Program-made: the position numbers and the translations under genes
Shown here: positions 1 to 7,635 of the stretch, piece by piece
Layout of the letters: each line of letters begins with the position of its first letter
Numbering within the stretch: the stretch's first letter is position 1
The notes under the pieces: generated by a model
Told to the model about the DNA's origin: nothing
Database searches by the model: none
The model's input: the letters and a program-made list of their open reading frames with translations, nothing else
NCBI GenBank assembly: GCA_964484465.1
Contig: CAZAFL010000019.1
Coordinates: 1 to 64,000, forward strand
Length of the DNA stretch: 64,000 nt
Reading direction: 5' to 3'
Origin: CAZAFL01 sp964484465
Lineage (GTDB): Bacteria > Bacteroidota > Ignavibacteria > UBA10030 > SZUA-254

Positions 1-1769
1 CGGCGGGTATTGGTACGCGTTTTCCGGATGTGTAGCAACTGTTTTCCCGTTTCCACGACCTCAATCAGTTTCGTCGGATTACTATCGAGGTCGACCATGT
101 TGCCCGCTTCACGCGCGGCTTGAGTTCCACTGTTCATCGCGATGCCAACATCGGCCTGCGCCAGTGCCGGGGCATCGTTCGTTCCGTCGCCGATCATTCC
201 TACCAATCGTCCGTTGGATTGCTCAAGCTGAATGCGTCGAAGTTTGTCTTCGGGCTTCGCTTCCGCAATGAAATCATCGACTCCCGCTTCAGCGGCAATC
301 GCCGCGGCAGTGAGATTGTTGTCGCCGGTGATCATCACTGTGCTAATACCCATCTTTCGCAGTTGAATGAATCGTTCTCTTAATCCACCCTTTACAATAT
401 CCTTTAGTCTGATCACGCCGAGTACTTCATCGTTCTCTGCAACTACGAGGGGCGTCGAACCCTCCCGCGCAATTTCCTCAACTTTTTTCTGTACAACAGC
501 CGGGAAGGTTTTTCCATTGAAAGCCAAATGGTTCCTGATAGCGTCCATTGCGCCTTTTCTTACATTGCGCTGAGCCAGCCCGTCTTTTGCCGGAATGTCG
601 ACCCCGCTCATCCGTGTTTGTGCGGAGAATGGAATAAACGTTGCCGCGATTTCCGTGATCTGTCGCTCTCGTAAACCGTACCTCTCCTTTGCCAGCACAA
701 CAATTGATCGGCCTTCCGGAGTCTCATCGGCAAGCGAAGAGAGTTGTGCCGCATCGGCAAGCCGTTCGGGGGAAATGTTTGGAGCGGGGACAAACTCGGT
801 GGCCATTCTATTACCAAGCGTAATTGTTCCGGTTTTATCAAGAAGCAAGACATCGATGTCACCGGCAACTTCCGCAGCACGGCCACTTGTGGCGATAACA
901 TTTTTTCGGATAAGCCGATCCATACCACTGATGCCGATCGCACTAAGCAACCCACCAATAGTCGTAGGAATCAGGCATACTAATAGCGAAACGAGAATTG
1001 GCAGTGTTATGGTATCCGTTGTGTGCTGCTGCGAGGATTGAGCACTATATTGCATGAACTCCGGAAGTGAAAGGACAACGAGCAGAAAAATAATAGAGAG
1101 AGCGGAAAGCAAAATCGTCAACGCGATTTCGTTCGGAGTCTTCTGTCGGCTCGCACCCTCAACAAGGTGAATAATCCTGTCAAGAAACGAGCTGCCCGGT
1201 TCAGAGCTGACTTCGATGATTATCCGATCGCTCAGCACTTTTGTTCCCCCTGTAACAGCATTCCGATCCCCTCCGCTCTCCCGAATGACCGGGGCAGACT
1301 CTCCCGTTATTGCGGATTCATCGACGCTCGCAATTCCTTCAATGACAACTCCATCTGCCGGAATGATGTCCCCAGTCTCGCAGACGACCTTATCCCCCTT
1401 TCGGAGATCTGTTGCCGGGATTTTTTGTTCTCCCCCATTCAAGAGCTTTCTTGCAAGTGTGTGAGATCGCATTCTCTTCAGCGATTCTGCCTGTGCCTTG
1501 CCGCGACCTTCTGCTATCGCTTCGGCGAAGTTCGCAAAAAGAACCGTGAACCAAAGCCAGAGAGTAATCTGAATATTAAACGCAGATGGAGCTCCCGCAT
1601 TAACATCCTGTGCAACAGTCCATGTAGAGAGGAGAGACCCGACTGCTACCACAAACATCACCGGATTTTTCATGAGCAAGCGTGGGTTGAACTTCAGGAA
1701 TGCTTCTCTTATTGCAGTAAGAAGAATACGCCTATCATACAATAATTTCTTTGCCGACCGGGGAGTCAT
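1..1769 (-). CDS. kdpB: KdpB, potassium-transporting P-type ATPase catalytic subunit (3' end outside window)
   Basis: This is the ATP-hydrolysing subunit of the high-affinity Kdp potassium pump of the inner membrane. About 589 codons are present and the frame stays open to the window edge, so roughly the last 100 residues are missing. The translation shows the P-type ATPase phosphorylation motif DKTGT with its aspartate at about residue 311, the actuator motif TGES (in DESAITGES), and the hinge motif MIGDGTNDAPAL near the end. Membrane helices lie before and after the actuator domain. The ATG at 1769 is 10 bases downstream of the kdpA stop, in the usual kdpF-kdpA-kdpB order. kdpC and perhaps kdpD/E should follow outside the window. 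Confidence 0.97.
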   Translation of the reverse strand, partial: MTPRSAKKLLYDRRILLTAIREAFLKFNPRLLMKNPVMFVVAVGSLLSTWTVAQDVNAGAPSAFNIQITLWLWFTVLFANFAEAIAEGRGKAQAESLKRMRSHTLARKLLNGGEQKIPATDLRKGDKVVCETGDIIPADGVVIEGIASVDESAITGESAPVIRESGGDRNAVTGGTKVLSDRIIIEVSSEPGSSFLDRIIHLVEGASRQKTPNEIALTILLSALSIIFLLVVLSLPEFMQYSAQSSQQHTTDTITLPILVSLLVCLIPTTIGGLLSAIGISGMDRLIRKNVIATSGRAAEVAGDIDVLLLDKTGTITLGNRMATEFVPAPNISPERLADAAQLSSLADETPEGRSIVVLAKERYGLRERQITEIAATFIPFSAQTRMSGVDIPAKDGLAQRNVRKGAMDAIRNHLAFNGKTFPAVVQKKVEEIAREGSTPLVVAENDEVLGVIRLKDIVKGGLRERFIQLRKMGISTVMITGDNNLTAAAIAAEAGVDDFIAEAKPEDKLRRIQLEQSNGRLVGMIGDGTNDAPALAQADVGIAMNSGTQAAREAGNMVDLDSNPTKLIEVVETGKQLLHIRKTRTNTR

Positions 1770-1779
1770 GGATAAATCC

Positions 1780-3474
1780 TTAGAACCAAATTCCACGAGA
1801 CATCAGCAAGTGTTCAACAATAGGCCCAAGAGATAGCGCAGGAAAAAACGTCAACGCACCGACAATGAAAATGACCGAGATAAGAAGAAATGCGAACAAC
1901 GTTGTATCGGTTCTGAATGTCCCACTTGACGGGGGCGTAATTTTCTTTTGTGCTAAACTCCCCGCTATCGCGAGTACAGGAACAATAACGGCGAATCGCC
2001 CGATAAGCATTCCGATTGCGAGTGACACATTGTAGAACGGTGTATTCGTATTCAATCCGGCAAACGCACTCCCATTATTTCCCGCCGCAGAACTAAACGC
2101 GTACAGGATTTGGGAGAATCCATGCGGTCCGGGGTTGGTTATGCTCGACAGCCCGGCGCTGGTAACAGTTGCAATACCGGAACAAATCAGAATAACGGCG
2201 CTTGGCGCCAAGACAGCAAGCGCTGCCATTTTTATTTCGAACGCCTCGATTTTCTTGCCAAGATACTCGGGTGTTCGGCCAACCATCAAGCCGGCGATGA
2301 AAACGGTGAGAATGACGAAGATGAGCATTCCGTACAATCCGGCACCAACACCTCCGAAGATAACCTCGCCAACCATGATGTTCATCATCGAAATGAAACC
2401 GGATATTGGCGAGAGACTGTCGTGCATCGCATTGACGGACCCATTCGAAGCGTCAGTCGTTGCAACAGACCATAAAACACTGTTCGCAACCCCGAAGCGC
2501 GTCTCTTTTCCTTCCATTGGCCCGGAGGACTGCATCACAGGGTTAAATTGATATTCAGCGATGAGAGAGATTACAAGCGGGAGCACAAACAGGATCATCA
2601 TACATCCCCATAAAACCCAGCCCTGTCGTTTTGAACCAACCATTAGTCCATACGTGTAAACAAGGGCCGAAGGAATGAGAAGAATCGCAAGCATCTCAAA
2701 GAAATTACTCAGTGGCGTTGGATTCTCGTACGGGAAAGCACTGTTCGTTCCAAAGAATCCTCCTCCATTAGTTCCAATCTGTTTAATCGCAATTTGTGAA
2801 GCAGCAGGTCCTTGAGGAATTGTCTGAACAGTGCCCTCGATGGTATGAAGAGTTGTGTAAGGAGATAAATTCTGGACTACTCCTTGACTTAGCAGTATTA
2901 ATACCCACAAGATGGACAGGGGTAGCAACACGTATAGGGTTGAACGAATCAAGTCAATCCAAAAATTGCCGATTACTTGAGACGTCCTTCGTACAAATCC
3001 GCGAACAAGGGCGAGCAGTACGGCAATCCCTGTTGCTGCGCTAAGGAAATTTTGAACAGTCAGACCCAGCATTTGGGGAAGATAGCTTATCGTCGTCTCG
3101 CCGGCATACGATTGCCAGTTTGTGTTTGTCATAAAGCTGACCGCCGTGTTGAATGCCAAATCGATGGGGACACCGCCGAGCTTCTGAGGATTAAGAGGCA
3201 ACCAACCTTGAAGCAGCTGGAGCGCAAAGACGCTAAGAAGACCAAAAAAGTTGAAGACGAGAAGTGCAAGACTATACTGCTTCCAGTCCATTTCCTCTTG
3301 AACAGAAATCCCAATGAACTTGAGCAGGAACAACTCAAGTTTTCCAACTATGGGGGTTAATAAATTCTTTCTCCCAGAAAACACCTTCGCCATAAATGTC
3401 CCCAGCGGCGGTGTAAGAATTACAAGCGCAGTAAGGTAAATCAGTATTTGAAGAATTTCTCCTGGAGAAATCAT
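1780..3474 (-). CDS. kdpA: KdpA, potassium-channel subunit of the Kdp ATPase
   Basis: KdpA is the integral membrane subunit that binds and passes K+ in the KdpFABC complex. The 564-residue length matches the family. Repeated selectivity-filter-like segments are visible: TNTNWQSY at residues 116-123, GTNGGGFFGTNSAFPYENPT near 235-255, and GNNGSAFAGLNTNTPF near 465-480. About ten hydrophobic helices are spread over the whole length. It starts four bases after the kdpF stop and ends just before kdpB, so the three genes form one operon. No frameshift or missing filter motif was seen. Confidence 0.98.
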   Translation of the reverse strand: MISPGEILQILIYLTALVILTPPLGTFMAKVFSGRKNLLTPIVGKLELFLLKFIGISVQEEMDWKQYSLALLVFNFFGLLSVFALQLLQGWLPLNPQKLGGVPIDLAFNTAVSFMTNTNWQSYAGETTISYLPQMLGLTVQNFLSAATGIAVLLALVRGFVRRTSQVIGNFWIDLIRSTLYVLLPLSILWVLILLSQGVVQNLSPYTTLHTIEGTVQTIPQGPAASQIAIKQIGTNGGGFFGTNSAFPYENPTPLSNFFEMLAILLIPSALVYTYGLMVGSKRQGWVLWGCMMILFVLPLVISLIAEYQFNPVMQSSGPMEGKETRFGVANSVLWSVATTDASNGSVNAMHDSLSPISGFISMMNIMVGEVIFGGVGAGLYGMLIFVILTVFIAGLMVGRTPEYLGKKIEAFEIKMAALAVLAPSAVILICSGIATVTSAGLSSITNPGPHGFSQILYAFSSAAGNNGSAFAGLNTNTPFYNVSLAIGMLIGRFAVIVPVLAIAGSLAQKKITPPSSGTFRTDTTLFAFLLISVIFIVGALTFFPALSLGPIVEHLLMSRGIWF

Positions 3475-3478
3475 GGCA

Positions 3479-3556
3479 CTAGAATTTTTCCGGTTTAATA
3501 AGCGTATAGATAAGATACGCTAGCAAAAAAACCGCTATCATAAGTCCAAGCAGCAT
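3479..3556 (-). CDS. kdpF: KdpF, small stabilising subunit of the Kdp ATPase
   Basis: A 25-codon reading frame encodes a single hydrophobic helix (core GLMIAVFLLAYLIYTLI) ending in the short polar tail KPEKF. Known KdpF peptides are one helix of about 25-30 residues directly upstream of kdpA, with a tail of the same kind, and they stabilise the KdpABC complex. Its stop lies only four bases before the kdpA start codon. The same frame is open upstream for about 45 further codons without an ATG and includes a second hydrophobic run, so a longer product from a non-ATG start cannot be excluded. A weak GGA lies about eight bases before the ATG. Confidence 0.85.
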   Translation of the reverse strand: MLLGLMIAVFLLAYLIYTLIKPEKF

Positions 3557-3768
3557 TTTGGCATTCCAACTTGTTTTTTTTGTCCGCCATAATATTAAAC
3601 TGTAGAGGCACAAAACCAATGAAGAGATCGTAAAAAAATGAGGCTGGACTGTAAAGATTTTGTAAAGGTTGAAAATGTGCCAATCTAAACCGGTCCATTT
3701 TACCTCTTATTGGTTGAAATATTTCCGATCTCATTCTACACAACTGAACTTTCTAACTCGATAGCCGA

Positions 3769-3951
3769 TCAACTCAACCCGTGCTTTGCCAAAATCTTGC
3801 GGAACTTCCGCAAGGGTTTCCGTGCATCCTTCTGGAGTAGTGCGAGATAAAGTCTGCGCATCCTGATGCGGTCACCCAGAGTGACCAAGTGTCCAGGATA
3901 AGCTGGATTGTAAGGTTTTCGGGCTCGTAGGGTCAGGTAGGAACAAGACAA
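3769..3951 (-). pseudogene. Truncated remnant of an XRE-like helix-turn-helix protein
   Basis: The frame has no ATG start (only a TTG, with TAA just upstream) and stops after about 60 codons. Its middle, YPGHLVTLGDRIRMRRL followed by ALLQKDARK, resembles the N-terminal part of small helix-turn-helix proteins in which a proline-rich lead and 'TLGDHIRKRRLDLGLLQKDVA' precede the DNA-binding helix. The recognition helix and the rest of the domain are absent. I infer a decayed regulator fragment at the left edge of the island. The resemblance is from memory of the family and is not a database result. The same bases also form several hairpins (separate entry), so this may be a fortuitous frame. Confidence 0.4.
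3796..3907. repeat. Cluster of short perfect hairpins at the left edge of the island
   Basis: Four inverted repeats follow one another within 112 bases. They are CTTGCGGAA-C-TTCCGCAAG at 3796-3814, CGCAT-n4-ATGCG at 3857-3870, GGTCAC-n5-GTGACC at 3870-3886, and TCCAG-n6-CTGGA at 3892-3907. The first is a perfect 19-base palindrome. There is no T-run, so this is not a standard terminator. It could be a recombination-site region or a structured RNA, but nothing further can be said. Confidence 0.5.
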
Positions 3952-4017
3952 CGCAAGTGCTTATCAGGCTTGTGTTTTATCCCTCTGGTACTTCGATTTC
4001 TAAGGTTTTTGGCCTGT

Positions 4018-4038
4018 CTGCTAACAGGGATGCTAACA
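4018..4038 (+). repeat. Left bipartite motif CTGCTAAC-N5-TGCTAACA
   Basis: The half-sites CTGCTAAC and TGCTAACA are separated by AGGGA. The same two half-sites with a 5-base spacer of different sequence occur on the opposite strand at 9840-9860, giving 16 of 16 matching positions outside the spacer. It lies 70 bases past the stop codon of the left recombinase. This layout is typical of a recombinase-binding site. Confidence 0.65.
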
Positions 4039-4106
4039 TCGTGACGTATTGACACTGCCAGGCGATGCCGAATCCTTCCCGGAAGAAAGTTGCAACTCTA
4101 TAATGG

Positions 4107-5111
4107 CTAGTTAAAATTTGGAAAGGCACTTACCGCCGACCTTAAACTCCCGTCTTCGATATGAGCATATATGTGAGTCGTCCGGAGGGACACATGCCCA
4201 GCTATTTTCTGGGCAAATTCAATAGGTACTCCCCTGTTAATGAGAAGTGAAATACCTGTGTGCCGAAGACTATGAAAATGAATTTTCGGGTTGAGATTTG
4301 TCTTCCGAACATATTTCTTGAACTCGTGACTTATCGTCCCACCTGTTAATGGAGCTCCGAATTGATTGCAAAAGATGTAGTTTGATCTCTTTTGTTTGTC
4401 GAGCAAAAACTTGTAAACCCATTCTGACATCGGGATCCATCGGGGTTTACCTCCTTTGACATGGAAATGCTTCTTGTTCCGTATGACAATTTCTCGCCTC
4501 TCCAGGTTTACATCTTCCCATGTCAAATGAATCAGTTCACCTCTGCGGACCATTGTATGTATCACAAATTGTACGAGGTCTCTGAAACCGGGGTCTTCAA
4601 TCCCTCCCAGTAAAGTATGGATTTCACCTTCAGATAGGTGGGAAGCTTCTCCATCATCGGGATTTCTAAGCAATTTTATCATATCGAAGGGATTCTCTTC
4701 AATCAATTTGATTCTCTTTGCGTAATTAAAGGCAGCGCGTAACGATCTGAGTTCAATATTTACGGTGACATGCTTCACTTCTTTAACACGTTGTATTTTG
4801 TAATGCTCCACTTGTTCGGGTGTAATCGTTCGAATCCTACGGTCACCGCAAAGCCTAATGAAATTGCAAATGGAGTTACGATGTATTGATATGGTCCCCT
4901 CTGCCAAATGAAGCCGAACGCTTTCAACGAATCGCTCCAGAAAGTAGGATAATCGATAGTCAGACTCTCTCTTCAGTCCTGACTTGACATCCTGAAAAGC
5001 AGTTCTTGCCTCATTGATGTCCTTGGTTCTAAGCGATAACCATACTCGCTTACCCCCTTTAGAAAAGACAACATAGTATACGCCATTGTTGCGACAGAAT
5101 AGTGATGCCAT
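4107..5111 (-). CDS. Tyrosine recombinase/integrase (left copy)
   Basis: The 334-residue protein is a phage-type tyrosine recombinase that would cut and rejoin DNA at a pair of specific sites. The N-terminal part (about 1-45) carries an arm-binding-like segment (LFCRNNGVYYVVFSKGGKR), then a SAM-like core-binding domain (about 55-150). The catalytic domain (about 165-330) has Arg in VRRGEL, a beta-hairpin Lys in HVKGGKPRWIP, HSLRHTG, GHVSLRTTHIY and the nucleophilic Tyr. All expected catalytic residues are present, so it is probably active. It is clearly related to the recombinase at 8810-9823. The start is the ATG at 5111, 14 bases downstream of a CTGCTAAT motif. Confidence 0.95.
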   Translation of the reverse strand: MASLFCRNNGVYYVVFSKGGKRVWLSLRTKDINEARTAFQDVKSGLKRESDYRLSYFLERFVESVRLHLAEGTISIHRNSICNFIRLCGDRRIRTITPEQVEHYKIQRVKEVKHVTVNIELRSLRAAFNYAKRIKLIEENPFDMIKLLRNPDDGEASHLSEGEIHTLLGGIEDPGFRDLVQFVIHTMVRRGELIHLTWEDVNLERREIVIRNKKHFHVKGGKPRWIPMSEWVYKFLLDKQKRSNYIFCNQFGAPLTGGTISHEFKKYVRKTNLNPKIHFHSLRHTGISLLINRGVPIEFAQKIAGHVSLRTTHIYAHIEDGSLRSAVSAFPNFN

Positions 5112-5125
5112 CTGATTCTTAGACT

Positions 5126-5163
5126 ATTAGCAGATACAATTGTCTTGGAGCAATTAGGTTAGC
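5126..5163 (-). promoter_or_regulatory. CTGCTAA-type motifs upstream of the left recombinase
   Basis: On the minus strand GCTAAC (5163-5158) is followed by ATCTGCTAATA (5135-5125). The second matches ATCTGCTAACA found the same short distance upstream of the right recombinase. Shared spacing before both recombinase genes suggests an operator or accessory binding site. Confidence 0.4.
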
Positions 5164-5287
5164 CCAATGAGAAACGGGGTTCAAATTTGTTTGTCTGAAA
5201 TAATGCATTCCAATTACCGTTTTGTTCACTTAACACGTCCCAATGCCTGTTAGAATGGACGTTACACTGCAAGGCTGCAGGTTTGCC

Positions 5288-5506
5288 TTAGGGTCCCGTC
5301 GCTTCACGGATCTCAGATGACCCCTTGAATTTAGGAACGGCTACGATCTTACCTTTGAATCCTGAAGACCACATTTCACGAGCAAGCTTATCTACATCTT
5401 CGCCGGGAGTATACAGAATCACCCTGGTTCGATACTGGTCATTTTTATCTTCTACCAGACTTTCCAGTCTTACCTCCAGTTTCTTGAGCCGAGTTGTAGT
5501 ATTCAT
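5288..5506 (-). CDS. Small unknown protein of the island (72 aa)
   Basis: No family is recognised. The first 20 residues (MNTTTRLKKLEVRLESLVE) are a likely short amphipathic or coiled-coil helix, a style common in small phage and integrative-element proteins. The rest is a small mixed alpha/beta segment ending in KFKGSSEIREATGP. Its ATG follows directly on the TAA of the upstream 92-residue gene with no spacer, so translation is probably coupled. Beyond it lie 176 bases with no gene and then the left recombinase. Function is unknown. The coupling and conserved-looking start favour a real gene over a chance frame. Confidence 0.7.
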   Translation of the reverse strand: MNTTTRLKKLEVRLESLVEDKNDQYRTRVILYTPGEDVDKLAREMWSSGFKGKIVAVPKFKGSSEIREATGP

Positions 5507-5785
5507 TTATTCAATTGCCCTGGAATGATCTGATGTCCCACCCCCACCATTGATTTCATTTACCTTAATTTCGAGATCGTCAAGGCGACTTTGGATCTCA
5601 CTCAGTTCAAATGCCTTCACATAACTATTGCATACGTAGCTAATTGATCGAGCCTTGTTCTCCGAGATTTCATCCTTTTGGAGTTGCATCAACACTCTGC
5701 TAAGCAGAAGGCTTGCGTCTTTGATGCTCCTTACTCGGACGGGCCTCATCTTGACACCCATATCTTCTTTTTCCTTATCTTCCAT
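5507..5785 (-). CDS. Small helical unknown protein of the island (92 aa)
   Basis: The protein is mostly charged and helical. Residues 20-45 (IKDASLLLSRVLMQLQKDEI) and 60-78 (SEIQSRLDDLEIKVNEI) look like an interaction helix and a coiled coil, followed by a glycine-rich tail. Proteins of this shape are common beside replication or packaging genes of phages and integrative elements, but I cannot name a family. A strong ribosome-binding site (GGAGGA) stands before the ATG at 5785. The stop is immediately followed by the ATG of the 72-residue gene, so the two form a coupled pair. Downstream of the ATPase gene at 5946 there is a 160-base gap with no other gene. Confidence 0.72.
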   Translation of the reverse strand: MEDKEKEDMGVKMRPVRVRSIKDASLLLSRVLMQLQKDEISENKARSISYVCNSYVKAFELSEIQSRLDDLEIKVNEINGGGGTSDHSRAIE

Positions 5786-5945
5786 AACTTGTTGTCCTCC
5801 TACATTTTATCGCGAAACAGGTAGCAATATTATGTCCCTTTCGATTTATCGCAGCGCAGTTTTCTTCCAGATCAATCCCTAATACATAAGTATCGACGGG
5901 TTCCAATTGGGGTCTTTGTTGTGGAAATAGACATCGACATCCTAC

Positions 5946-7418
5946 CTATGAGGGAATGTCCAAATGTCCATTTTCCAATTGTTCTGGCACGGCGTTTTCC
6001 TTCTGCAATCTATATACACCATGCTTTACCTTCAACAGAATGCCCTCATCGATTGCAAATCGAATGCACCGATCTATAGTTTTCGATGCGAATCCCATGT
6101 CTTTACAAGCGCCTTGAATCTCTTGTCTTGTCATTGCATCGCACCCACCAAATATCTCTTGGAAATCGACCTGGTGTGCAGCGGTATCCATTGATTCACT
6201 TTCCATATGATCCTTTTCGTTAACTGGCCCACCATCTCGAAACCAAAGCGTCTCTGGCTCAAGCGAAAGCAGCCTTGCCTTTCTATGCTCATCTTTTGCA
6301 TGACGGAGTTTTGTAGGCTTGATAATACGTTTCGAGTCATCTTTCTGTGATCTCCTCATCATCAACACAGTATCCGCTGCCGCACCAAAAACCCCAGCAC
6401 CGCGCATCAAATCGTTGTGCAAACTTTCCGAGCGACTGCCTTTTTTTGTATGGTGAACCACCAACACACAAAGGTTATGTTCGTCCCGCAGGTTTTGAAG
6501 TTTTCGCATTAATAATTTCATGTCGCTACTATCATTTTCTTCAAGGTTGTGAAAAAAATAGAGGCAATCGACTACTACCAAACAGGGTTTTTGTTCCGAG
6601 CACATTTGATTTAGATTATCCCAGCACTCATCAAATGGAGGAATCTGCCTTGGTATGAAAATCGAGTTAAGGTCACCTGGAGGGTCTACGCCGCACATTC
6701 TTTTGAACCGATATGCTAAATCTTCAAAGTACATCTCTGTATTTAATAAGAATACGCAGCCCTTCTTATTGATTTCCCAACTTAGGAAATGTTTCAATCC
6801 CACTGCGACACTTATTGCTAAATTTGTTGCCAGTATGCTTTTGCCTGAATTCTCTTCTCCAGCCAAAAAATTCAATGACTTTTCCCTAAAAATATTACTA
6901 ACAAGGTCGCTTGCCTTCGGAAATTGCATGCTATATATTTCGGTACCGCGCCACCAATCCAACTTTACACCGCAGGATTGGCCTATAAGGGCTTCGTTTT
7001 TGCCAATTGCGTCCGTGATTCCGTTGTTTGACCGTTCGGCTCTTACAATCAGGTGAAATGCAGCTTCTCTAAGTTGACTGAAAGGAAGGTATTTTGAAGG
7101 CGGGATCGACGCAACAATTTGACCAAATTCGAGCGCAAGCCTCATATCCATTCCCTGCGAGACAGTGCTAAAGTCCAGCGTCTGGTTTTCCTTGATGACT
7201 AATAAAATTAGTTTGAAGATCGCCTGATGTGAACCTATTGAAAAAACTGAAGGACAGAAATTTGCGGGAATCTCAGCGTAGACTGAATTACCATATGTGA
7301 CAATCGAAACTAGGAAAAGTTGTTCAAGATCAATCTGACCAATCGATTCGATCATATACTTACCATTTAGGCTTTGAATGCTCAATAATCCATCATGCGA
7401 AAAGCTCAACGTCAGCAA
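5946..7418 (-). CDS. RepA/RecA-fold ATPase with C-terminal winged helix
   Basis: The 490-residue protein has a P-loop GEENSGKS at 187-194, a Walker B-like strand CLVVVDCLYFF at 279-289, and the sensor-like VLVVHHTKKGS (318-328) followed by LMRGAGVFGAAADTVLMM. This arrangement is that of the AAA_25/RepA family of hexameric helicases and of ATPases on plasmids, phages and integrative elements. Residues about 418-470 look like a winged-helix DNA-binding tail. The N-terminal 150 residues are not recognised. The start is uncertain: TTG at 7418, TTG at 7409 (better spaced from an AGAGG) and ATG at 7355 are all possible. I infer DNA unwinding or replication of the excised element. Confidence 0.85.
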   Translation of the reverse strand: MLTLSFSHDGLLSIQSLNGKYMIESIGQIDLEQLFLVSIVTYGNSVYAEIPANFCPSVFSIGSHQAIFKLILLVIKENQTLDFSTVSQGMDMRLALEFGQIVASIPPSKYLPFSQLREAAFHLIVRAERSNNGITDAIGKNEALIGQSCGVKLDWWRGTEIYSMQFPKASDLVSNIFREKSLNFLAGEENSGKSILATNLAISVAVGLKHFLSWEINKKGCVFLLNTEMYFEDLAYRFKRMCGVDPPGDLNSIFIPRQIPPFDECWDNLNQMCSEQKPCLVVVDCLYFFHNLEENDSSDMKLLMRKLQNLRDEHNLCVLVVHHTKKGSRSESLHNDLMRGAGVFGAAADTVLMMRRSQKDDSKRIIKPTKLRHAKDEHRKARLLSLEPETLWFRDGGPVNEKDHMESESMDTAAHQVDFQEIFGGCDAMTRQEIQGACKDMGFASKTIDRCIRFAIDEGILLKVKHGVYRLQKENAVPEQLENGHLDIPS

Positions 7419-7526
7419 CCTCTAGAACTACTGTGACTATCTTTAAAGTGCGGACCAACCTTTTACTATAGATTCAAAACCCAGAACTCCTATGGTGTAC
7501 CAGGTCAAAAATGTCTAAATTGATGT

Positions 7527-7621
7527 AGGTAGGGCAAATGTAGAAAGAAGGTAGGTTCAGAAGTACTGCAAAAGTGCTCTAAGATGCTTTCAAGTTTCTT
7601 GAGGTAAGTCTGAGGGTAGGT
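7527..7621 (+). repeat. Four short RGGTARGK repeats in the gap between ATPase and winged-helix genes
   Basis: AGGTAGGG (7527), AGGTAGGT (7549), AGGTAAGT (7602) and GGGTAGGT (7614) lie in one orientation inside the 217-base non-coding gap. Iterated short repeats next to replication genes can be initiator-binding iterons. The spacing here (22, 53, 12) is irregular, so this is weak. Confidence 0.25.
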
Positions 7622-7635
7622 CTAACAGACGTTAA

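Noticed and set aside
1167..1745. Plus-strand 192-codon frame near the left edge
   Set aside because: The minus strand here encodes KdpB with intact P-type ATPase motifs, so this frame is a shadow.
3796..3907. CRISPR-like or integron attC array
   Set aside because: The hairpins differ in sequence and length, so there is no repeated unit, spacer pattern or integron core site.
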